Below, in pieces: positions 37,479 through 46,592 of a stretch of 64,000 nt of DNA; position 1 is the first letter of the stretch; each line of letters opens with the position of its first letter. Under the pieces are notes generated by a model. That model made no database searches. It was not told the DNA's origin and saw nothing but the letters and a program-made list of their open reading frames with translations. A program made the position numbers and the translations under genes. This stretch comes from a virus, in IMG/VR virus record IMGVR_UViG_3300020419_000006, positions 62,001 to 126,000 of that record; one strand, given 5' to 3'.

Positions 37479-37859
37479 ATGGAAGAACAAAAGAAGGTCG
37501 AATTCCTCGCAGCAATCAAATTGGTATCAGGAGAAGAAATTCTTGCAGTGACTGAGCATGTACATGATGAGAATGGGGATTACATGATAGTACAAAACCC
37601 TATCGAGATCGAAGAAGTCGTCTTGACAGGGAATAAAGCAGGTGCAAAGGTGTCGCCTTGGATGAAATTTTCACGCGAGGAGGAATTTCTCATCCCTAAG
37701 GATAAGGTAATTACCGTGGTAGAAGTTGATACAGAGGTTCAGATATTCTATGCCATGTCTCTAAGGAGACTCAATGGTGATACTATATCAGATGCTTCTG
37801 GTAGACTGTCTACTGTAGAGGAAGCTCGTATTAAACTGGATAATATATTCAATAGCTAA
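37479..37859 (+). CDS. Sm-like small protein, paralogue 1
   Basis: 126 residues from ATG 37479, just after the uvsW stop; an upstream in-frame ATG at 37413 lies inside uvsW. The N-terminal part (FLAAIKLVSGEEILAVTEHV) resembles the Sm/LSm strand pattern and repeats in three genes before gp43 (52736, 53125, 53543). The C-terminal half includes SPWMKFSREEEFLIPKDKVITVVEV, also shared in outline. Function unknown; RNA binding is a guess from the fold resemblance. Confidence 0.65.
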   Translation: MEEQKKVEFLAAIKLVSGEEILAVTEHVHDENGDYMIVQNPIEIEEVVLTGNKAGAKVSPWMKFSREEEFLIPKDKVITVVEVDTEVQIFYAMSLRRLNGDTISDASGRLSTVEEARIKLDNIFNS

Positions 37860-37921
37860 AGCATCCCTTGAACTCGCACACTCGTAGTGTACACAAAAAT
37901 GAAACACTTGTCAAGCCCCCC

Positions 37922-37950
37922 TTGCTATTTGGGTCAAAATGGTATACAAT
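37922..37950 (+). promoter_or_regulatory. Sigma70-type promoter before gp55
   Basis: TTGCTA (37922-37927), 17-base spacer, TACAAT (37945-37950). The -10 region overlaps two GTATAC palindromes separated by AAT (37942-37956), a possible operator. AAGGAG at 37959-37964 follows, eight bases before the gp55 ATG. An early or middle start for the late sigma gene makes sense. Confidence 0.65.
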
Positions 37951-37971
37951 GTATACATAAGGAGATATAAT

Positions 37972-38445
37972 ATGGCCGTCAGAAGGAAGGTACAGAGTGA
38001 GCATTACGTAAACAATAAAGAGTTCCTTGAAGCACTCATTGTTTTTAAGGACAAGTGTGCTGTTGCAAAGGAGAAGGGCGAACAGCGTCCTCAAATCAGC
38101 AACTACATTGGAGGATGTTTTTTAAAGATCGCTACACACCTATCATACAAACCAAACTTTGTCAACTACATGTTCCGTGAGGACATGATCTGTGATGGCA
38201 TTGAAAACTGTGTACAATACATAGAGAACTTTAATCCAGAGAAATCTAAGAACCCCTTTGCTTACTTCACTCAGATCATTTACTATGCCTTCCTAAGACG
38301 CATACAGAAAGAGAAGAGACAGTTGGAGATAAAGAACAAGATACTAACTAAGTCAGGATACGATCAGGTCTTCCATACGGATGACAAGACAGCACATTCA
38401 GACTATAATACCATTAAGGAGAACGTAGAAATAAGAATTAAGTGA
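37972..38445 (+). CDS. 55: Late transcription sigma factor gp55
   Basis: 157 residues from ATG 37972, with AAGGAG eight bases upstream; the in-frame ATG at 37939 lies within the promoter. The core EHYVNNKEFLEALIVFKDK, MICDGIENCVQYIENF, and NPFAYFTQIIYYAFLRRIQKE matches T4 gp55 ([46 protein letters not shown]). It directs host RNA polymerase to CTAAATA/TATAAATA late promoters together with gp45. Confidence 0.92.
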   Translation: MAVRRKVQSEHYVNNKEFLEALIVFKDKCAVAKEKGEQRPQISNYIGGCFLKIATHLSYKPNFVNYMFREDMICDGIENCVQYIENFNPEKSKNPFAYFTQIIYYAFLRRIQKEKRQLEIKNKILTKSGYDQVFHTDDKTAHSDYNTIKENVEIRIK

Positions 38446-39095
38446 CATATCCAATTGTAATTGTTGATGATTTCTTTGAGGATCCTGATGCCATTGTAGC
38501 AATGGCTAATGAACTAAAGTACTATCCACCTGACCGTGGTAACTGGCCAGGTGAAAGAACTAAGCTCCTTCACCTAGTGAACGAGAGGTTTTTTAATTAC
38601 TTCGGTGAGAAGTTACATCTCCTTTTCTACGAGAACGTACCTGAGTACTGGAATATGCAACTGCATTTTCAGAAGATACAACCATTTTCAGAAGACCAGT
38701 ACAGTCCACTTAATAGAGGATGGGTTCATCAAGACATTGATACACACTACGGTGGTATAGTATACTTGACAAAAGATCCTGATCCAGACACAGGAACGTC
38801 ACTTTATAAAGCAAAGAATGGGTATGGATGGCAATACCCTAAAGAAATTAAGATGAAGGAAGCTCACTATAGAGGTGAGGATATAGATGTGGAAGAATAT
38901 AAAGCAGCATGGGAGAATGCACATCAACAGTACGAGGAGTCTGTGATGGTAACGAATGTTTATAATAGATTTGTCCTGTTCAATAACAAGACCCACCATG
39001 GTGTTAAGACATTTGGCACTAAGGAACGTCTAACTTTAAACTTTTTTGGTATGGGGATGACAGGTAAGATCCCACCACTACAGAGGTCGAGATGA
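38442..39095 (+). CDS. 2OG-Fe(II) oxygenase-like protein
   Basis: 217 residues. GTG start overlapping the gp55 stop (GTGA). Candidate iron ligands are the HQD of GWVHQDIDTHYGG and the His of NNKTHHGVKTFG, followed by the Arg of KERLTLNFF for 2-oxoglutarate. A charged helical insertion separates them. It is immediately followed, with a four-base overlap, by an aminotransferase, so the two may act on the same compound. Confidence 0.72.
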   Translation: MTYPIVIVDDFFEDPDAIVAMANELKYYPPDRGNWPGERTKLLHLVNERFFNYFGEKLHLLFYENVPEYWNMQLHFQKIQPFSEDQYSPLNRGWVHQDIDTHYGGIVYLTKDPDPDTGTSLYKAKNGYGWQYPKEIKMKEAHYRGEDIDVEEYKAAWENAHQQYEESVMVTNVYNRFVLFNNKTHHGVKTFGTKERLTLNFFGMGMTGKIPPLQRSR

Positions 39096-40180
39096 GATAT
39101 CCAGGATTAATAACAGGTCCCCAAAAAAACGTGGGCGAGCAAGAGTATGGTTGGGACTATGGAAGAATGTCCATAGATGGTAAGAAGTCCATAGACCCTA
39201 TGTTAAATCTTGGTTGCTATACATTAGGGTATGGTCGTATGGAGATCATGAACTATGTGCATAATAATATGTGCATTAAACCAGAGGTAGCTGAGAACTT
39301 CTTTGATGCTCAACCTATTAAGTTGAACAATGCTACATGGAAACTAGCAAAGATGCTCAAGGGTATTACAGGATATAGAAGTATATTCTCCTTGAGTGGT
39401 AGTGACGCAATGGAAGGAGCAGTCAAACTTGCTAGTGCATATCAGAAGCAAATAGGTCAACCTCAACGTAATGGTATAGTTACATTTAAAGATAGTTACC
39501 ATGGATCAACTCTGCTCACTCAGAGTATGGGTGATAGTATGTTAAATGATCCATATACCATGAAACCATATCAGCATATACTAAGACTACCAGTTGACTT
39601 CTATGTGGATCATTACAACTGGGATAATGTTATGTGTGTAGTGGTAGAGAGTTGTCCCTATGCCAATGGCATCAAACCTCATAGTGAAAGGTTCTGGAAT
39701 AATATCTTACAGATACAGAAGAAGGGTGTTGTACTAATAGTAGATGACATCATGACAGGAGGAGGGAAGACAGGTAACTTTGTGGGATGGAAGAAACTCC
39801 CAATTGAACCTGACATCTTCACAATGGGTAAAGCAATCACAGGAGGATACTTCCCATTAAGTATTGCATTATATAATGACACGATACATGACGCACTACC
39901 TAGAAGGTTTGAGTGGGAGCATGGATTTACTTACAGTTTCAGTTTACCAGGTATCTTAAGTTGTCTTGCATACATTAAAATCTTAGAAGATGAACTCCTT
40001 ATGAAGAAGCATAGAGACATAGTAGTAAGGGCGGTTGACCTATTCCAAAACTTAGGGTATACTGTGAAAGGACAGTTTGGAACCATAATTGAGATTGAAC
40101 GTGAACACAGAGGAATGTATACCATTCCCATTGATGCAACTGAAGAGTACTACGATGTACTGGAGCAACAACTAAAGTGA
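39092..40180 (+). CDS. Class III PLP aminotransferase-like enzyme
   Basis: 362 residues. Class III signatures: SGSDAMEGAVKLA, the YHGST pyridine-contact motif, D218 in LIVDDIMTGGGKTG, and K247 in MGKAITGGYFP that would form the PLP aldimine. The family includes glutamate-1-semialdehyde aminomutase and omega-aminotransferases. This one is shorter than usual (about 430), mainly at the N-terminus, and its substrate cannot be assigned. It is ATGA-type coupled to the oxygenase before it and to gp47 after it (GTGA). Confidence 0.8.
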   Translation: MRYPGLITGPQKNVGEQEYGWDYGRMSIDGKKSIDPMLNLGCYTLGYGRMEIMNYVHNNMCIKPEVAENFFDAQPIKLNNATWKLAKMLKGITGYRSIFSLSGSDAMEGAVKLASAYQKQIGQPQRNGIVTFKDSYHGSTLLTQSMGDSMLNDPYTMKPYQHILRLPVDFYVDHYNWDNVMCVVVESCPYANGIKPHSERFWNNILQIQKKGVVLIVDDIMTGGGKTGNFVGWKKLPIEPDIFTMGKAITGGYFPLSIALYNDTIHDALPRRFEWEHGFTYSFSLPGILSCLAYIKILEDELLMKKHRDIVVRAVDLFQNLGYTVKGQFGTIIEIEREHRGMYTIPIDATEEYYDVLEQQLK

Positions 40181-41223
40181 AGATTGCTATAATAACAGAT
40201 CAGCACTTCGGTGCAAGGAAGTCTAGTCGAATATTTCATGACTTCTTTAAAAAATTCTATAGAAATGTATTCTTTCCTACCCTAAAAAAACGTGGCATCG
40301 ACACGGTTCTAGACCTAGGAGATACATTTGATAACCGTAGGAACTTAGATATATGGGCAGCACAGTGGGCAACCCATAATTATTTTGATGTACTAAAGGA
40401 CATGGGAGTACAAGTTCATGCCTTAGTAGGAAACCACACAGCATATTTTAAGAATACTAATCTAGTAAACACTCTCGTAACTACAGTTGGAGAGTATGAT
40501 AACGTAACAATATACAGTAAAGCAACTGAGGTAGAGATAGGTGGACTACCTATTCTATTCATACCTTGGATCAATGAAGAGAATCATGATGAGACATATG
40601 ATCTAATAGCAAAGAGTAAGTGTCCAGTAGCAATGGGACACCTAGAACTCAATGGATTTGAAGCACACAGAGGTTACATCATGGATCATGGTGCTGCTAC
40701 TTCTCCCTATAGAAAATTTGAAAAGGTATTCTCAGGTCACTATCACCAAAGAAGCACCAGAGAAAACATAACATACCTAGGTAATCCATACCAGATCTAT
40801 TGGAATGACTACAATTGTAAACGTGGTTTCCATATATTTGATACTGAAACTAAAGAATTGGAGTTTATACCGAACCCTTATAGCGTCTATCAGAAAATAT
40901 ACTACAATGAAGATCAGTTAAATAGTAGCAAGTTTAAGTATACAGATTACACAGAAAATTTTGTCAAGATCATTGTAGAAAAGAAAAAGGACACAGATAA
41001 ATTTGAGTTCTTCATCAGTCAACTATATGCTGCTGGTGTACATGAGATCAAAGTCATCGAGGATCCATCCTTTGAGCAAGATCTAAGTGAAGAGATTGAT
41101 ATTGAAAAGGAAGATACCCTTACTATCCTTGACAAATATGTTGATGAGATAGAGTATAAAGACAAACCTGCACTTAAATCCATTCTTAAAACCTTATATG
41201 TGGAAGCACTGGAGATCGTTTGA
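40177..41223 (+). CDS. 47: Recombination nuclease subunit gp47
   Basis: 348 residues with a GTG start (GTGA overlap). Calcineurin-type metallophosphoesterase motifs: ITDQHFG (usually D-x-H), DLGDTFDNR, GNHTAYF and SGHYHQR. The C-terminal half is the capping/gp46-binding region. Mre11-like; it makes and processes ends for recombination together with gp46, which is encoded after one small gene. Confidence 0.93.
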   Translation: MKIAIITDQHFGARKSSRIFHDFFKKFYRNVFFPTLKKRGIDTVLDLGDTFDNRRNLDIWAAQWATHNYFDVLKDMGVQVHALVGNHTAYFKNTNLVNTLVTTVGEYDNVTIYSKATEVEIGGLPILFIPWINEENHDETYDLIAKSKCPVAMGHLELNGFEAHRGYIMDHGAATSPYRKFEKVFSGHYHQRSTRENITYLGNPYQIYWNDYNCKRGFHIFDTETKELEFIPNPYSVYQKIYYNEDQLNSSKFKYTDYTENFVKIIVEKKKDTDKFEFFISQLYAAGVHEIKVIEDPSFEQDLSEEIDIEKEDTLTILDKYVDEIEYKDKPALKSILKTLYVEALEIV

Positions 41224-41477
41224 TGTATATTCTAGCAGTGACAGGCAAAGAAAAGGAAGGTGCCTACTCTGTTAAAGGTGAAAGTAACCAATTAGTTTAC
41301 ATGTTCCTTGACAAAGACGACGCAGTACGCTATGCTGGACTTCTGGAAGCTGATAACTTTCCAGATATGTCAGTGGTAGAGGTGGATGATCGTGAGATTA
41401 TTCAAGCTTGTGTCACTAGCGGTCATGAATATTATGTTGTCACTCCTGATGATATAGTAGTACCCCCTAGGGAATAA
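41223..41477 (+). CDS. DUF3110 protein
   Basis: 84 residues from ATG 41223 (TGATG overlap with gp47; a TTG at 41220 is also open). The pattern MYILAVTGKEKEGAYSV, then a DKDDAVRYAGLLEADNFP segment, fits DUF3110, a small family I know mainly from cyanobacteria and plastids. No function is established. Lying between gp47 and gp46, it points to a cyanobacterial host. Confidence 0.7.
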   Translation: MYILAVTGKEKEGAYSVKGESNQLVYMFLDKDDAVRYAGLLEADNFPDMSVVEVDDREIIQACVTSGHEYYVVTPDDIVVPPRE

Positions 41478-41486
41478 TTTGTCTAA

Positions 41487-43202
41487 ATGATTTTGTTTAA
41501 GTCTGTACGTTGGAAGAACTTTCTTTCAACTGGTAATGTTTATAGTGAAATAAGACTTGATGCAAGTCCTGCTACTCTGATAGTTGGATCAAACGGTGCA
41601 GGTAAATCCACATTCTTGGATGCTATCTGTTTTGGTTTATTCAACAAACCTTTTCGTAAGATAACCAAAACGCAACTGGTTAACGCAGTCAACGAAAAGG
41701 ATCTGCTCGTCGAGATAGAATTTAGTATTGGTTCTCGTGACTATATGATACGTCGTGGATTTAAACCTACGGTGTTTGAAATCTATCTCAATGGTAAAAT
41801 GCTTTCACAAGAAGCAGCGATGAACGAGCAGCAAAAGCATCTGGAGCAGAGTATACTGAGGTTGAATTATAAATCATTTACTCAGGTGGTGATCTTAGGA
41901 TCATCTTGCTTTGTTCCTTTCATGCAACTTACACCCCCCAACCGTAGAGAGGTTATTGAAGATCTCCTAGATATTCGTATCTTCTCTACTATGAATTCTT
42001 TACTGAGGGAGAAGGCAAAAGTTGTAAGAGAATCACTTAGAGAATGTGAGTACAAAGTTGACCTTGCTAAGAACAAGGTTGAGATGCAACAAAACCTTAT
42101 TGCTAATTTACAGGAGCAATCAAATGCAAATACCTCCAGACGAAAAGGAGAGATCAAAGATCTTGAAGGAGAAATCTCTAGCACAAATGATGCAGTTACA
42201 AAGGGATTGGGAGAACTCTCGTCTAAAGAAAAAAGCTTAGAAGCATATGGTGATCTAGATAAGGAGCAAACAGAACTCCTTGTATTCCAAGACAGATTTA
42301 AAACTAAGAAGAAAGCTTTTGATAAAGAGTATAAGTTCTTTGATAAGAATGATACCTGTCCTACATGTCGCCAAGCAATTACAGAAGAATTAAAACACGA
42401 CAAGAAGAAAGTTATAAACGTTTCTCTAAAAGAATTAGATGATGCATCCGTAGCACTTCAACAGAAACTGGACATCATACTAGAGAAGGTCAGTGAAAGA
42501 AATATTGTAATGAATGAACTCAGAGAAATCAATGAGAGAATTAGTAGTTGCAATAAAGAAATACAATGGAAGAAGAAACAGATAAAACAAATAGAAGATA
42601 AAATTGACACAGGTGCATCTGGTAGTCTTAAGAAAGAGAAAGAAAGATTAAAAGAAATTGCTGCTGATGGTATGAAGGTAGGGGAATCCCTACTTGACAC
42701 TAAGAAACAAAGAGATGACTACGATGTCGTTTCTAATATGCTCAGGGATAGTGGTATCAAATCAGTCATCATCAAGAAGTATCTCCCAGTCATGAACCAG
42801 TTGGTCAACAGGTATCTTAAAGAATTAGATTTCTACGTATCATTTGATCTCAATGAAAACTTTGAGGAGACTATCAAGTCAAGGTTTAGAGATGAGTTTA
42901 CTTACTCTTCTTTTTCTGAAGGGGAGAAGATGAGGATTGACCTTGCTCTACTATTCACTTGGAGAACTATTGCCAAGATGAAGAACAGTGCTAATACTAA
43001 TCTGCTGATCTTAGATGAGATCTTTGACAGTAGTTTAGATACATCAGGTACAGATGATTTTCTCAAGATACTACATACTGTATCCGACAGTACTAATGTC
43101 TTTGTGATCTCTCATAAAACAGAATCATTACAAGACAGATTTGCAGCAACTCTAAAGGTTGAGAAGAAACAAAACTTCTCAGTAATTTCAAAGGAAGAAT
43201 AA
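41487..43202 (+). CDS. 46: Recombination nuclease subunit gp46
   Basis: 571 residues (T4 560). Rad50/SbcC-like: Walker A GSNGAGKST (about 35-43), long coiled coils on either side of a zinc hook DTCPTCRQ (about 290-297), and the ABC signature FSEGEKMR with Walker B LLILDEIFD near the C-terminus. It forms the ATPase partner of gp47 in end resection and recombination-dependent replication. Confidence 0.94.
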   Translation: MILFKSVRWKNFLSTGNVYSEIRLDASPATLIVGSNGAGKSTFLDAICFGLFNKPFRKITKTQLVNAVNEKDLLVEIEFSIGSRDYMIRRGFKPTVFEIYLNGKMLSQEAAMNEQQKHLEQSILRLNYKSFTQVVILGSSCFVPFMQLTPPNRREVIEDLLDIRIFSTMNSLLREKAKVVRESLRECEYKVDLAKNKVEMQQNLIANLQEQSNANTSRRKGEIKDLEGEISSTNDAVTKGLGELSSKEKSLEAYGDLDKEQTELLVFQDRFKTKKKAFDKEYKFFDKNDTCPTCRQAITEELKHDKKKVINVSLKELDDASVALQQKLDIILEKVSERNIVMNELREINERISSCNKEIQWKKKQIKQIEDKIDTGASGSLKKEKERLKEIAADGMKVGESLLDTKKQRDDYDVVSNMLRDSGIKSVIIKKYLPVMNQLVNRYLKELDFYVSFDLNENFEETIKSRFRDEFTYSSFSEGEKMRIDLALLFTWRTIAKMKNSANTNLLILDEIFDSSLDTSGTDDFLKILHTVSDSTNVFVISHKTESLQDRFAATLKVEKKQNFSVISKEE

Positions 43203-43203
43203 C

Positions 43204-43632
43204 ATGACAGTTTACAACGACGTTCCTCATGGAGGAAAACACGTAATGACATCATCAGGTGCGGTGCCTGGTAAAGATATCACATCCGAATCTGAAACAG
43301 CACAGACAACAGGTACAGATGTACCCGAAGATCAACAGCATTTATTTGAGTCAGGTCTAGGGGATAATCCATCCAAACCTCCAATGAACTATCAAGGAGC
43401 TCCACTTCAAAATGGGATGACTGGTCACGTTAGTTTAAATGGTGGACTTCATCCTGATACTTATGCAGAGCATGACTGGGCAAGACAGGATAGACTTGAT
43501 ATGATTGGTAAGATAGATGCAATCAACCATAAGTTAGATCACATCTTAGAACACTTCCATCACAATACAACATGGACTGCTAATCTAGGTGGTGGCAACC
43601 AGATTACATTTAAGAAAGATAGTGCTTGCTGA
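43204..43632 (+). CDS. Unknown protein with disordered N-terminus
   Basis: 142 residues. The first 80 are Gly/Pro/Ser/Thr-rich and probably disordered; a helix (RQDRLDMIGKIDAINHKLDHIL) and a His-rich stretch (EHFHHN) follow. No family is recognised. It begins one base after gp46 and overlaps the next oxygenase gene by about 11 bases. Confidence 0.6.
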   Translation: MTVYNDVPHGGKHVMTSSGAVPGKDITSESETAQTTGTDVPEDQQHLFESGLGDNPSKPPMNYQGAPLQNGMTGHVSLNGGLHPDTYAEHDWARQDRLDMIGKIDAINHKLDHILEHFHHNTTWTANLGGGNQITFKKDSAC

Positions 43633-44200
43633 AGTATACGATAATAAATTCGATCCAAAATATCTCCATGATATCTTTGCTACCCTTCAAGGTAAGTTAA
43701 GATATAGAGCATGTAACGTTGCTAATGCAACCACATGGCCATACCATCAGGAAGGTAGTCATAGATTATTTGGATCTACAATCTTTGCAAGACATCATCC
43801 CAATATCATATCATATTTGGATAACGAGAATGCTCCTACCTTCTTTAAGATGTTTGAGTTTCTCTGTAGAATAAAAAATCTTGACAGCACACGTGTATAT
43901 CTGAACAGGATAGATGTAAACCTCCAACACAGTGGATGTGACGGAACGTTACATATTGACAGCAATGGTCCCACAGATCGCTCTCAGCATACTATAATGG
44001 TAATGCCGAACCCGATATGGGAAAAAGAATGGGGTGGTAAATTCCAAATCTTTTCTGAGGACAGATCAGAAATGCTAGAGGAGTATGAATATGTTCCTGG
44101 TAGGATCATAGTCTTTCCATCACACTATCCACATAGAGGACTAGGTCCCACAAAAGAGTATATGTATAGATACTCTATAGTATTTGGATTGATCCTATGA
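43622..44200 (+). CDS. 2OG-Fe(II) oxygenase-like protein
   Basis: 192 residues from GTG 43622; GTG 43589 and 43592 are open alternatives that would overlap the previous gene more deeply. Iron ligands can be read as HID in GTLHIDSN and the second His of FPSHYPHRGL, with the Arg of YRYSIVFG for 2-oxoglutarate. The fold is the jelly-roll of prolyl-hydroxylase relatives. Substrate unknown. It overlaps the Arg-rich ORF that follows (ATGA). Confidence 0.72.
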   Translation: MLAEVYDNKFDPKYLHDIFATLQGKLRYRACNVANATTWPYHQEGSHRLFGSTIFARHHPNIISYLDNENAPTFFKMFEFLCRIKNLDSTRVYLNRIDVNLQHSGCDGTLHIDSNGPTDRSQHTIMVMPNPIWEKEWGGKFQIFSEDRSEMLEEYEYVPGRIIVFPSHYPHRGLGPTKEYMYRYSIVFGLIL

Positions 44201-44370
44201 AGGTACCTAATTGGCAGCATCATTCCAAGAAGGAAAAGAAACGCCATCTAAAACCACAAGCATTGCGACAAGCACGTGCCAGAAGAAACCAGTTGACAAA
44301 GTGTCTACTCAACCGTCCCAAGGGGCGGTTTTTTAGTATAATTAATAGTATAGACACACAACTGACATGA
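44197..44370 (+). CDS. 57-residue Arg/Lys-rich ORF running through a terminator
   Basis: The ATG is coupled to the oxygenase stop (ATGA) and the TGA overlaps the ATG of the CobT-like gene. Residues about 8-35 are extremely basic (HHSKKEKKRHLK, QARARRNQL), like an arginine-rich RNA-binding helix. Codons of the C-terminal third coincide with an intrinsic terminator (44311-44334). Either the peptide is real and its translation affects read-through, or the frame is partly fortuitous. No family is recognised. Confidence 0.5.
   Translation: MKVPNWQHHSKKEKKRHLKPQALRQARARRNQLTKCLLNRPKGRFFSIINSIDTQLT
44311..44334 (+). terminator. Intrinsic terminator before the CobT-like gene
   Basis: AACCGTCCC pairs with GGGGCGGTT (one G.U) and is followed by six T. 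A consensus TTGACA (44293-44298) lies upstream and a TATAAT (44337-44342) directly downstream, 25 bases before the next ATG. Confidence 0.82.
44337..44342 (+). promoter_or_regulatory. Possible -10 element TATAAT
   Basis: Consensus -10 hexamer right after the terminator T-run. No good -35 lies 17 bases upstream; the nearest TTGACA is 38 bases away across the hairpin. Confidence 0.35.
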
Positions 44371-46568
44371 ACCTCGTTAAAGAATCACTCGCTAAACTAC
44401 TCGCTACAGAAGACCTTATCGTTGAGACTAGAAGTGTTGACACTGCACAGTTTGACGTAGAGAATAGAATACTAACCTTACCTAACTGGGAGCATGACAA
44501 AACTCAGGTCATAGATGCATTGATTGCACATGAGGTAGGTCATGCACTATACACTCCTAATGACTGGTCTTTCCTTGAGGAGGTTCCAATGCCTTATGTT
44601 AATTTGTGTGAGGACATTCGTATTGAGAAGTTGATGAAGCGTAGATACGAGGGTATTGCTAAGACATTCTTTCAAGGTTACAAGCAACTTGCAGCAGATG
44701 ACTTCTTCCAGATCAATGAGCGTGGTGTTGATAGTCTAAGTCTTGTAGACAGATTAAACATACAGTACAAGGTAGGTAACTTCACTGATGTTTCTTTCTC
44801 AGATGAGGAGAGTGTATTCCTTCCTAAGTGTGATGCACTAGAAACATTTGACGATGCAGTTGCACTTGCTAAAGAGATACATGCTTACATGAAAGATCAG
44901 TTTGATAAGCAACAGCAGCAACAGACTGAGGGTGAGGGTGATCCAGTAGCAGTTCCATCTGGAGAAGGTAATGGTCTTGAGGAAGGCAATCCTTTAGAAG
45001 ATCTATCTACAGGTAAAGGTCAACCTAAGTCAGAAGAAGAAGGAGAGGGAGAAGGTACTGCAGCAAATCCATCTGCATCTGATACTCCTGAGAATACAGG
45101 TGGTGCTGTAGATGCAGGTAGAAACTCAGGTGAACCAACAGAGTTCGATCCAACTGTAGAAACTATGGATGCTTTGAATGATGCACTTAAAAATCTTGCT
45201 AATACTGAAGCACAGGAATATGACTACGTAGAGTTACCTAAGACTATCAGCAGTAAGTACTTCATATCTAACAAAGAAGTTAGTGACATTGCAAATAATT
45301 TCTACGTAGAGAAAGAAAACCTTGCAAATCAAAAAGACTTTGCAGATCAGTATGACATGCACATGGCAAGAGAGTACACTAAAAACTTAAGCGAAGCAGA
45401 TGCTGACTTCAGAAAATTCAAAATGTCACAAAACAAAGAAGTCAACTACATGGTTAAAGAGTTTGAGATGAAGAAGTCAGCAGACAGTTATGCTCGTGCT
45501 ACTGTTTCTAGAACTGGTGTTCTTAATACAGCAAAACTTCATACCTACAAGTACAACGATGATCTTTTCAGAAAAGTAACTACTGTACCTGATGGTAAGA
45601 ACCACGGATTAATCTTTAATGTTGATTGGTCTGGTTCTATGTCCAACTGTATCCTTGATACAATCAAGCAAGTACTTACACTAGTATCATTCTGTCGTAA
45701 GGTTGGTATTGCTTATGATGTATACCTCTTCTCCGATAACTTTGAGAAGGATCAGCATAAGTATCATGAAGATCCAAGCACTGAGGGTAAGGTTATCCTA
45801 CGTGACTTCCGTATGCTTAATGTACTTACAAGTAGCAGCAACAATAGATCTCATGACAAACAGGCACACAACTTATTCCGTCTTGCAAGTAGTTTCAGAG
45901 GGTACTACAGTTGTGGTATTCCTCACGGACTAAACTTAGGTGGTACTCCATTGAATGAAGCAACTGTTGCTCTAAACCATATCATTCCTGAGTTCCAAAA
46001 GAGAACTGGTTCACAAAAAGTTCACGTTATCAATCTAACTGATGGCGAAGGTTTCACACTAAAGTTTGGTAAGAAGGTTGTTTCACAATATGATGGTTCA
46101 GTATCATTCATCGGTAGAAACTGCAACGCATCAACCAGACTACGTGACCGTCAAACTGGTAAACAGTATTCATTTACTAATGACCAGTACAACCAGACAG
46201 ACACATTCATCTACCAACTACGTGACAGATTTCCTCAGTGTGAGTTCATGAACATCCGTCTTGTTGCAGGTAATGACTGGTACAGATTTAAGCGTGGTTG
46301 CTTAGGTTATGAGTATGGTGAAGGTAACGATCAAGCATGGGCAGAAGCAGACAGAGAGTGGAAGAAGACTAGATCTTTCATATGCTTATCTTCTGCATAC
46401 ACCGTACAGTATGCTATGGCAGTCTCTGCACTCAACAATGATGCTGAGTTTGAGATCGAGAAAGAGGATTACACCAAGGCAGACATCAAGAGAGCATTCA
46501 CTAAGTCTCTTAAAGGTAAGAAGATGAACAAGAAGATCCTATCATCCTTCATCTCACGTATCGCATAA
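44367..46568 (+). CDS. CobT-like VWA protein with HExxH motif
   Basis: 733 residues. N-terminal H55-E-V-G-H59 followed by a conserved ED (LCEDIRIEKLM) looks like a zinc metallopeptidase site. Residues about 180-265 are an acidic, low-complexity linker. The C-terminal half is a von Willebrand A domain with a MIDAS: D420-W-S-G-S, a TPL Thr at about 527, and LTDGE at about 559. Proteins of this design pair with MoxR-type AAA+ ATPases, as CobT does with CobS; the ATPase gene follows directly. The name CobT reflects domain likeness; metal chelation is not shown. Confidence 0.8.
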   Translation: MNLVKESLAKLLATEDLIVETRSVDTAQFDVENRILTLPNWEHDKTQVIDALIAHEVGHALYTPNDWSFLEEVPMPYVNLCEDIRIEKLMKRRYEGIAKTFFQGYKQLAADDFFQINERGVDSLSLVDRLNIQYKVGNFTDVSFSDEESVFLPKCDALETFDDAVALAKEIHAYMKDQFDKQQQQQTEGEGDPVAVPSGEGNGLEEGNPLEDLSTGKGQPKSEEEGEGEGTAANPSASDTPENTGGAVDAGRNSGEPTEFDPTVETMDALNDALKNLANTEAQEYDYVELPKTISSKYFISNKEVSDIANNFYVEKENLANQKDFADQYDMHMAREYTKNLSEADADFRKFKMSQNKEVNYMVKEFEMKKSADSYARATVSRTGVLNTAKLHTYKYNDDLFRKVTTVPDGKNHGLIFNVDWSGSMSNCILDTIKQVLTLVSFCRKVGIAYDVYLFSDNFEKDQHKYHEDPSTEGKVILRDFRMLNVLTSSSNNRSHDKQAHNLFRLASSFRGYYSCGIPHGLNLGGTPLNEATVALNHIIPEFQKRTGSQKVHVINLTDGEGFTLKFGKKVVSQYDGSVSFIGRNCNASTRLRDRQTGKQYSFTNDQYNQTDTFIYQLRDRFPQCEFMNIRLVAGNDWYRFKRGCLGYEYGEGNDQAWAEADREWKKTRSFICLSSAYTVQYAMAVSALNNDAEFEIEKEDYTKADIKRAFTKSLKGKKMNKKILSSFISRIA

Positions 46569-46592
46569 AAACCACTTGACAAAGTGGCACAC

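Noticed and set aside
41882-42403. 173-codon minus-strand frame inside gp46
   Set aside because: Antisense of a coiled-coil coding region; low-complexity Ser/Leu/Phe composition and no supporting signal.
44187-44200. Frameshift fusion of the oxygenase with the CobT-like gene through the Arg-rich ORF
   Set aside because: No slippery heptamer is seen at the overlap, and a terminator lies between them; separate genes are simpler.
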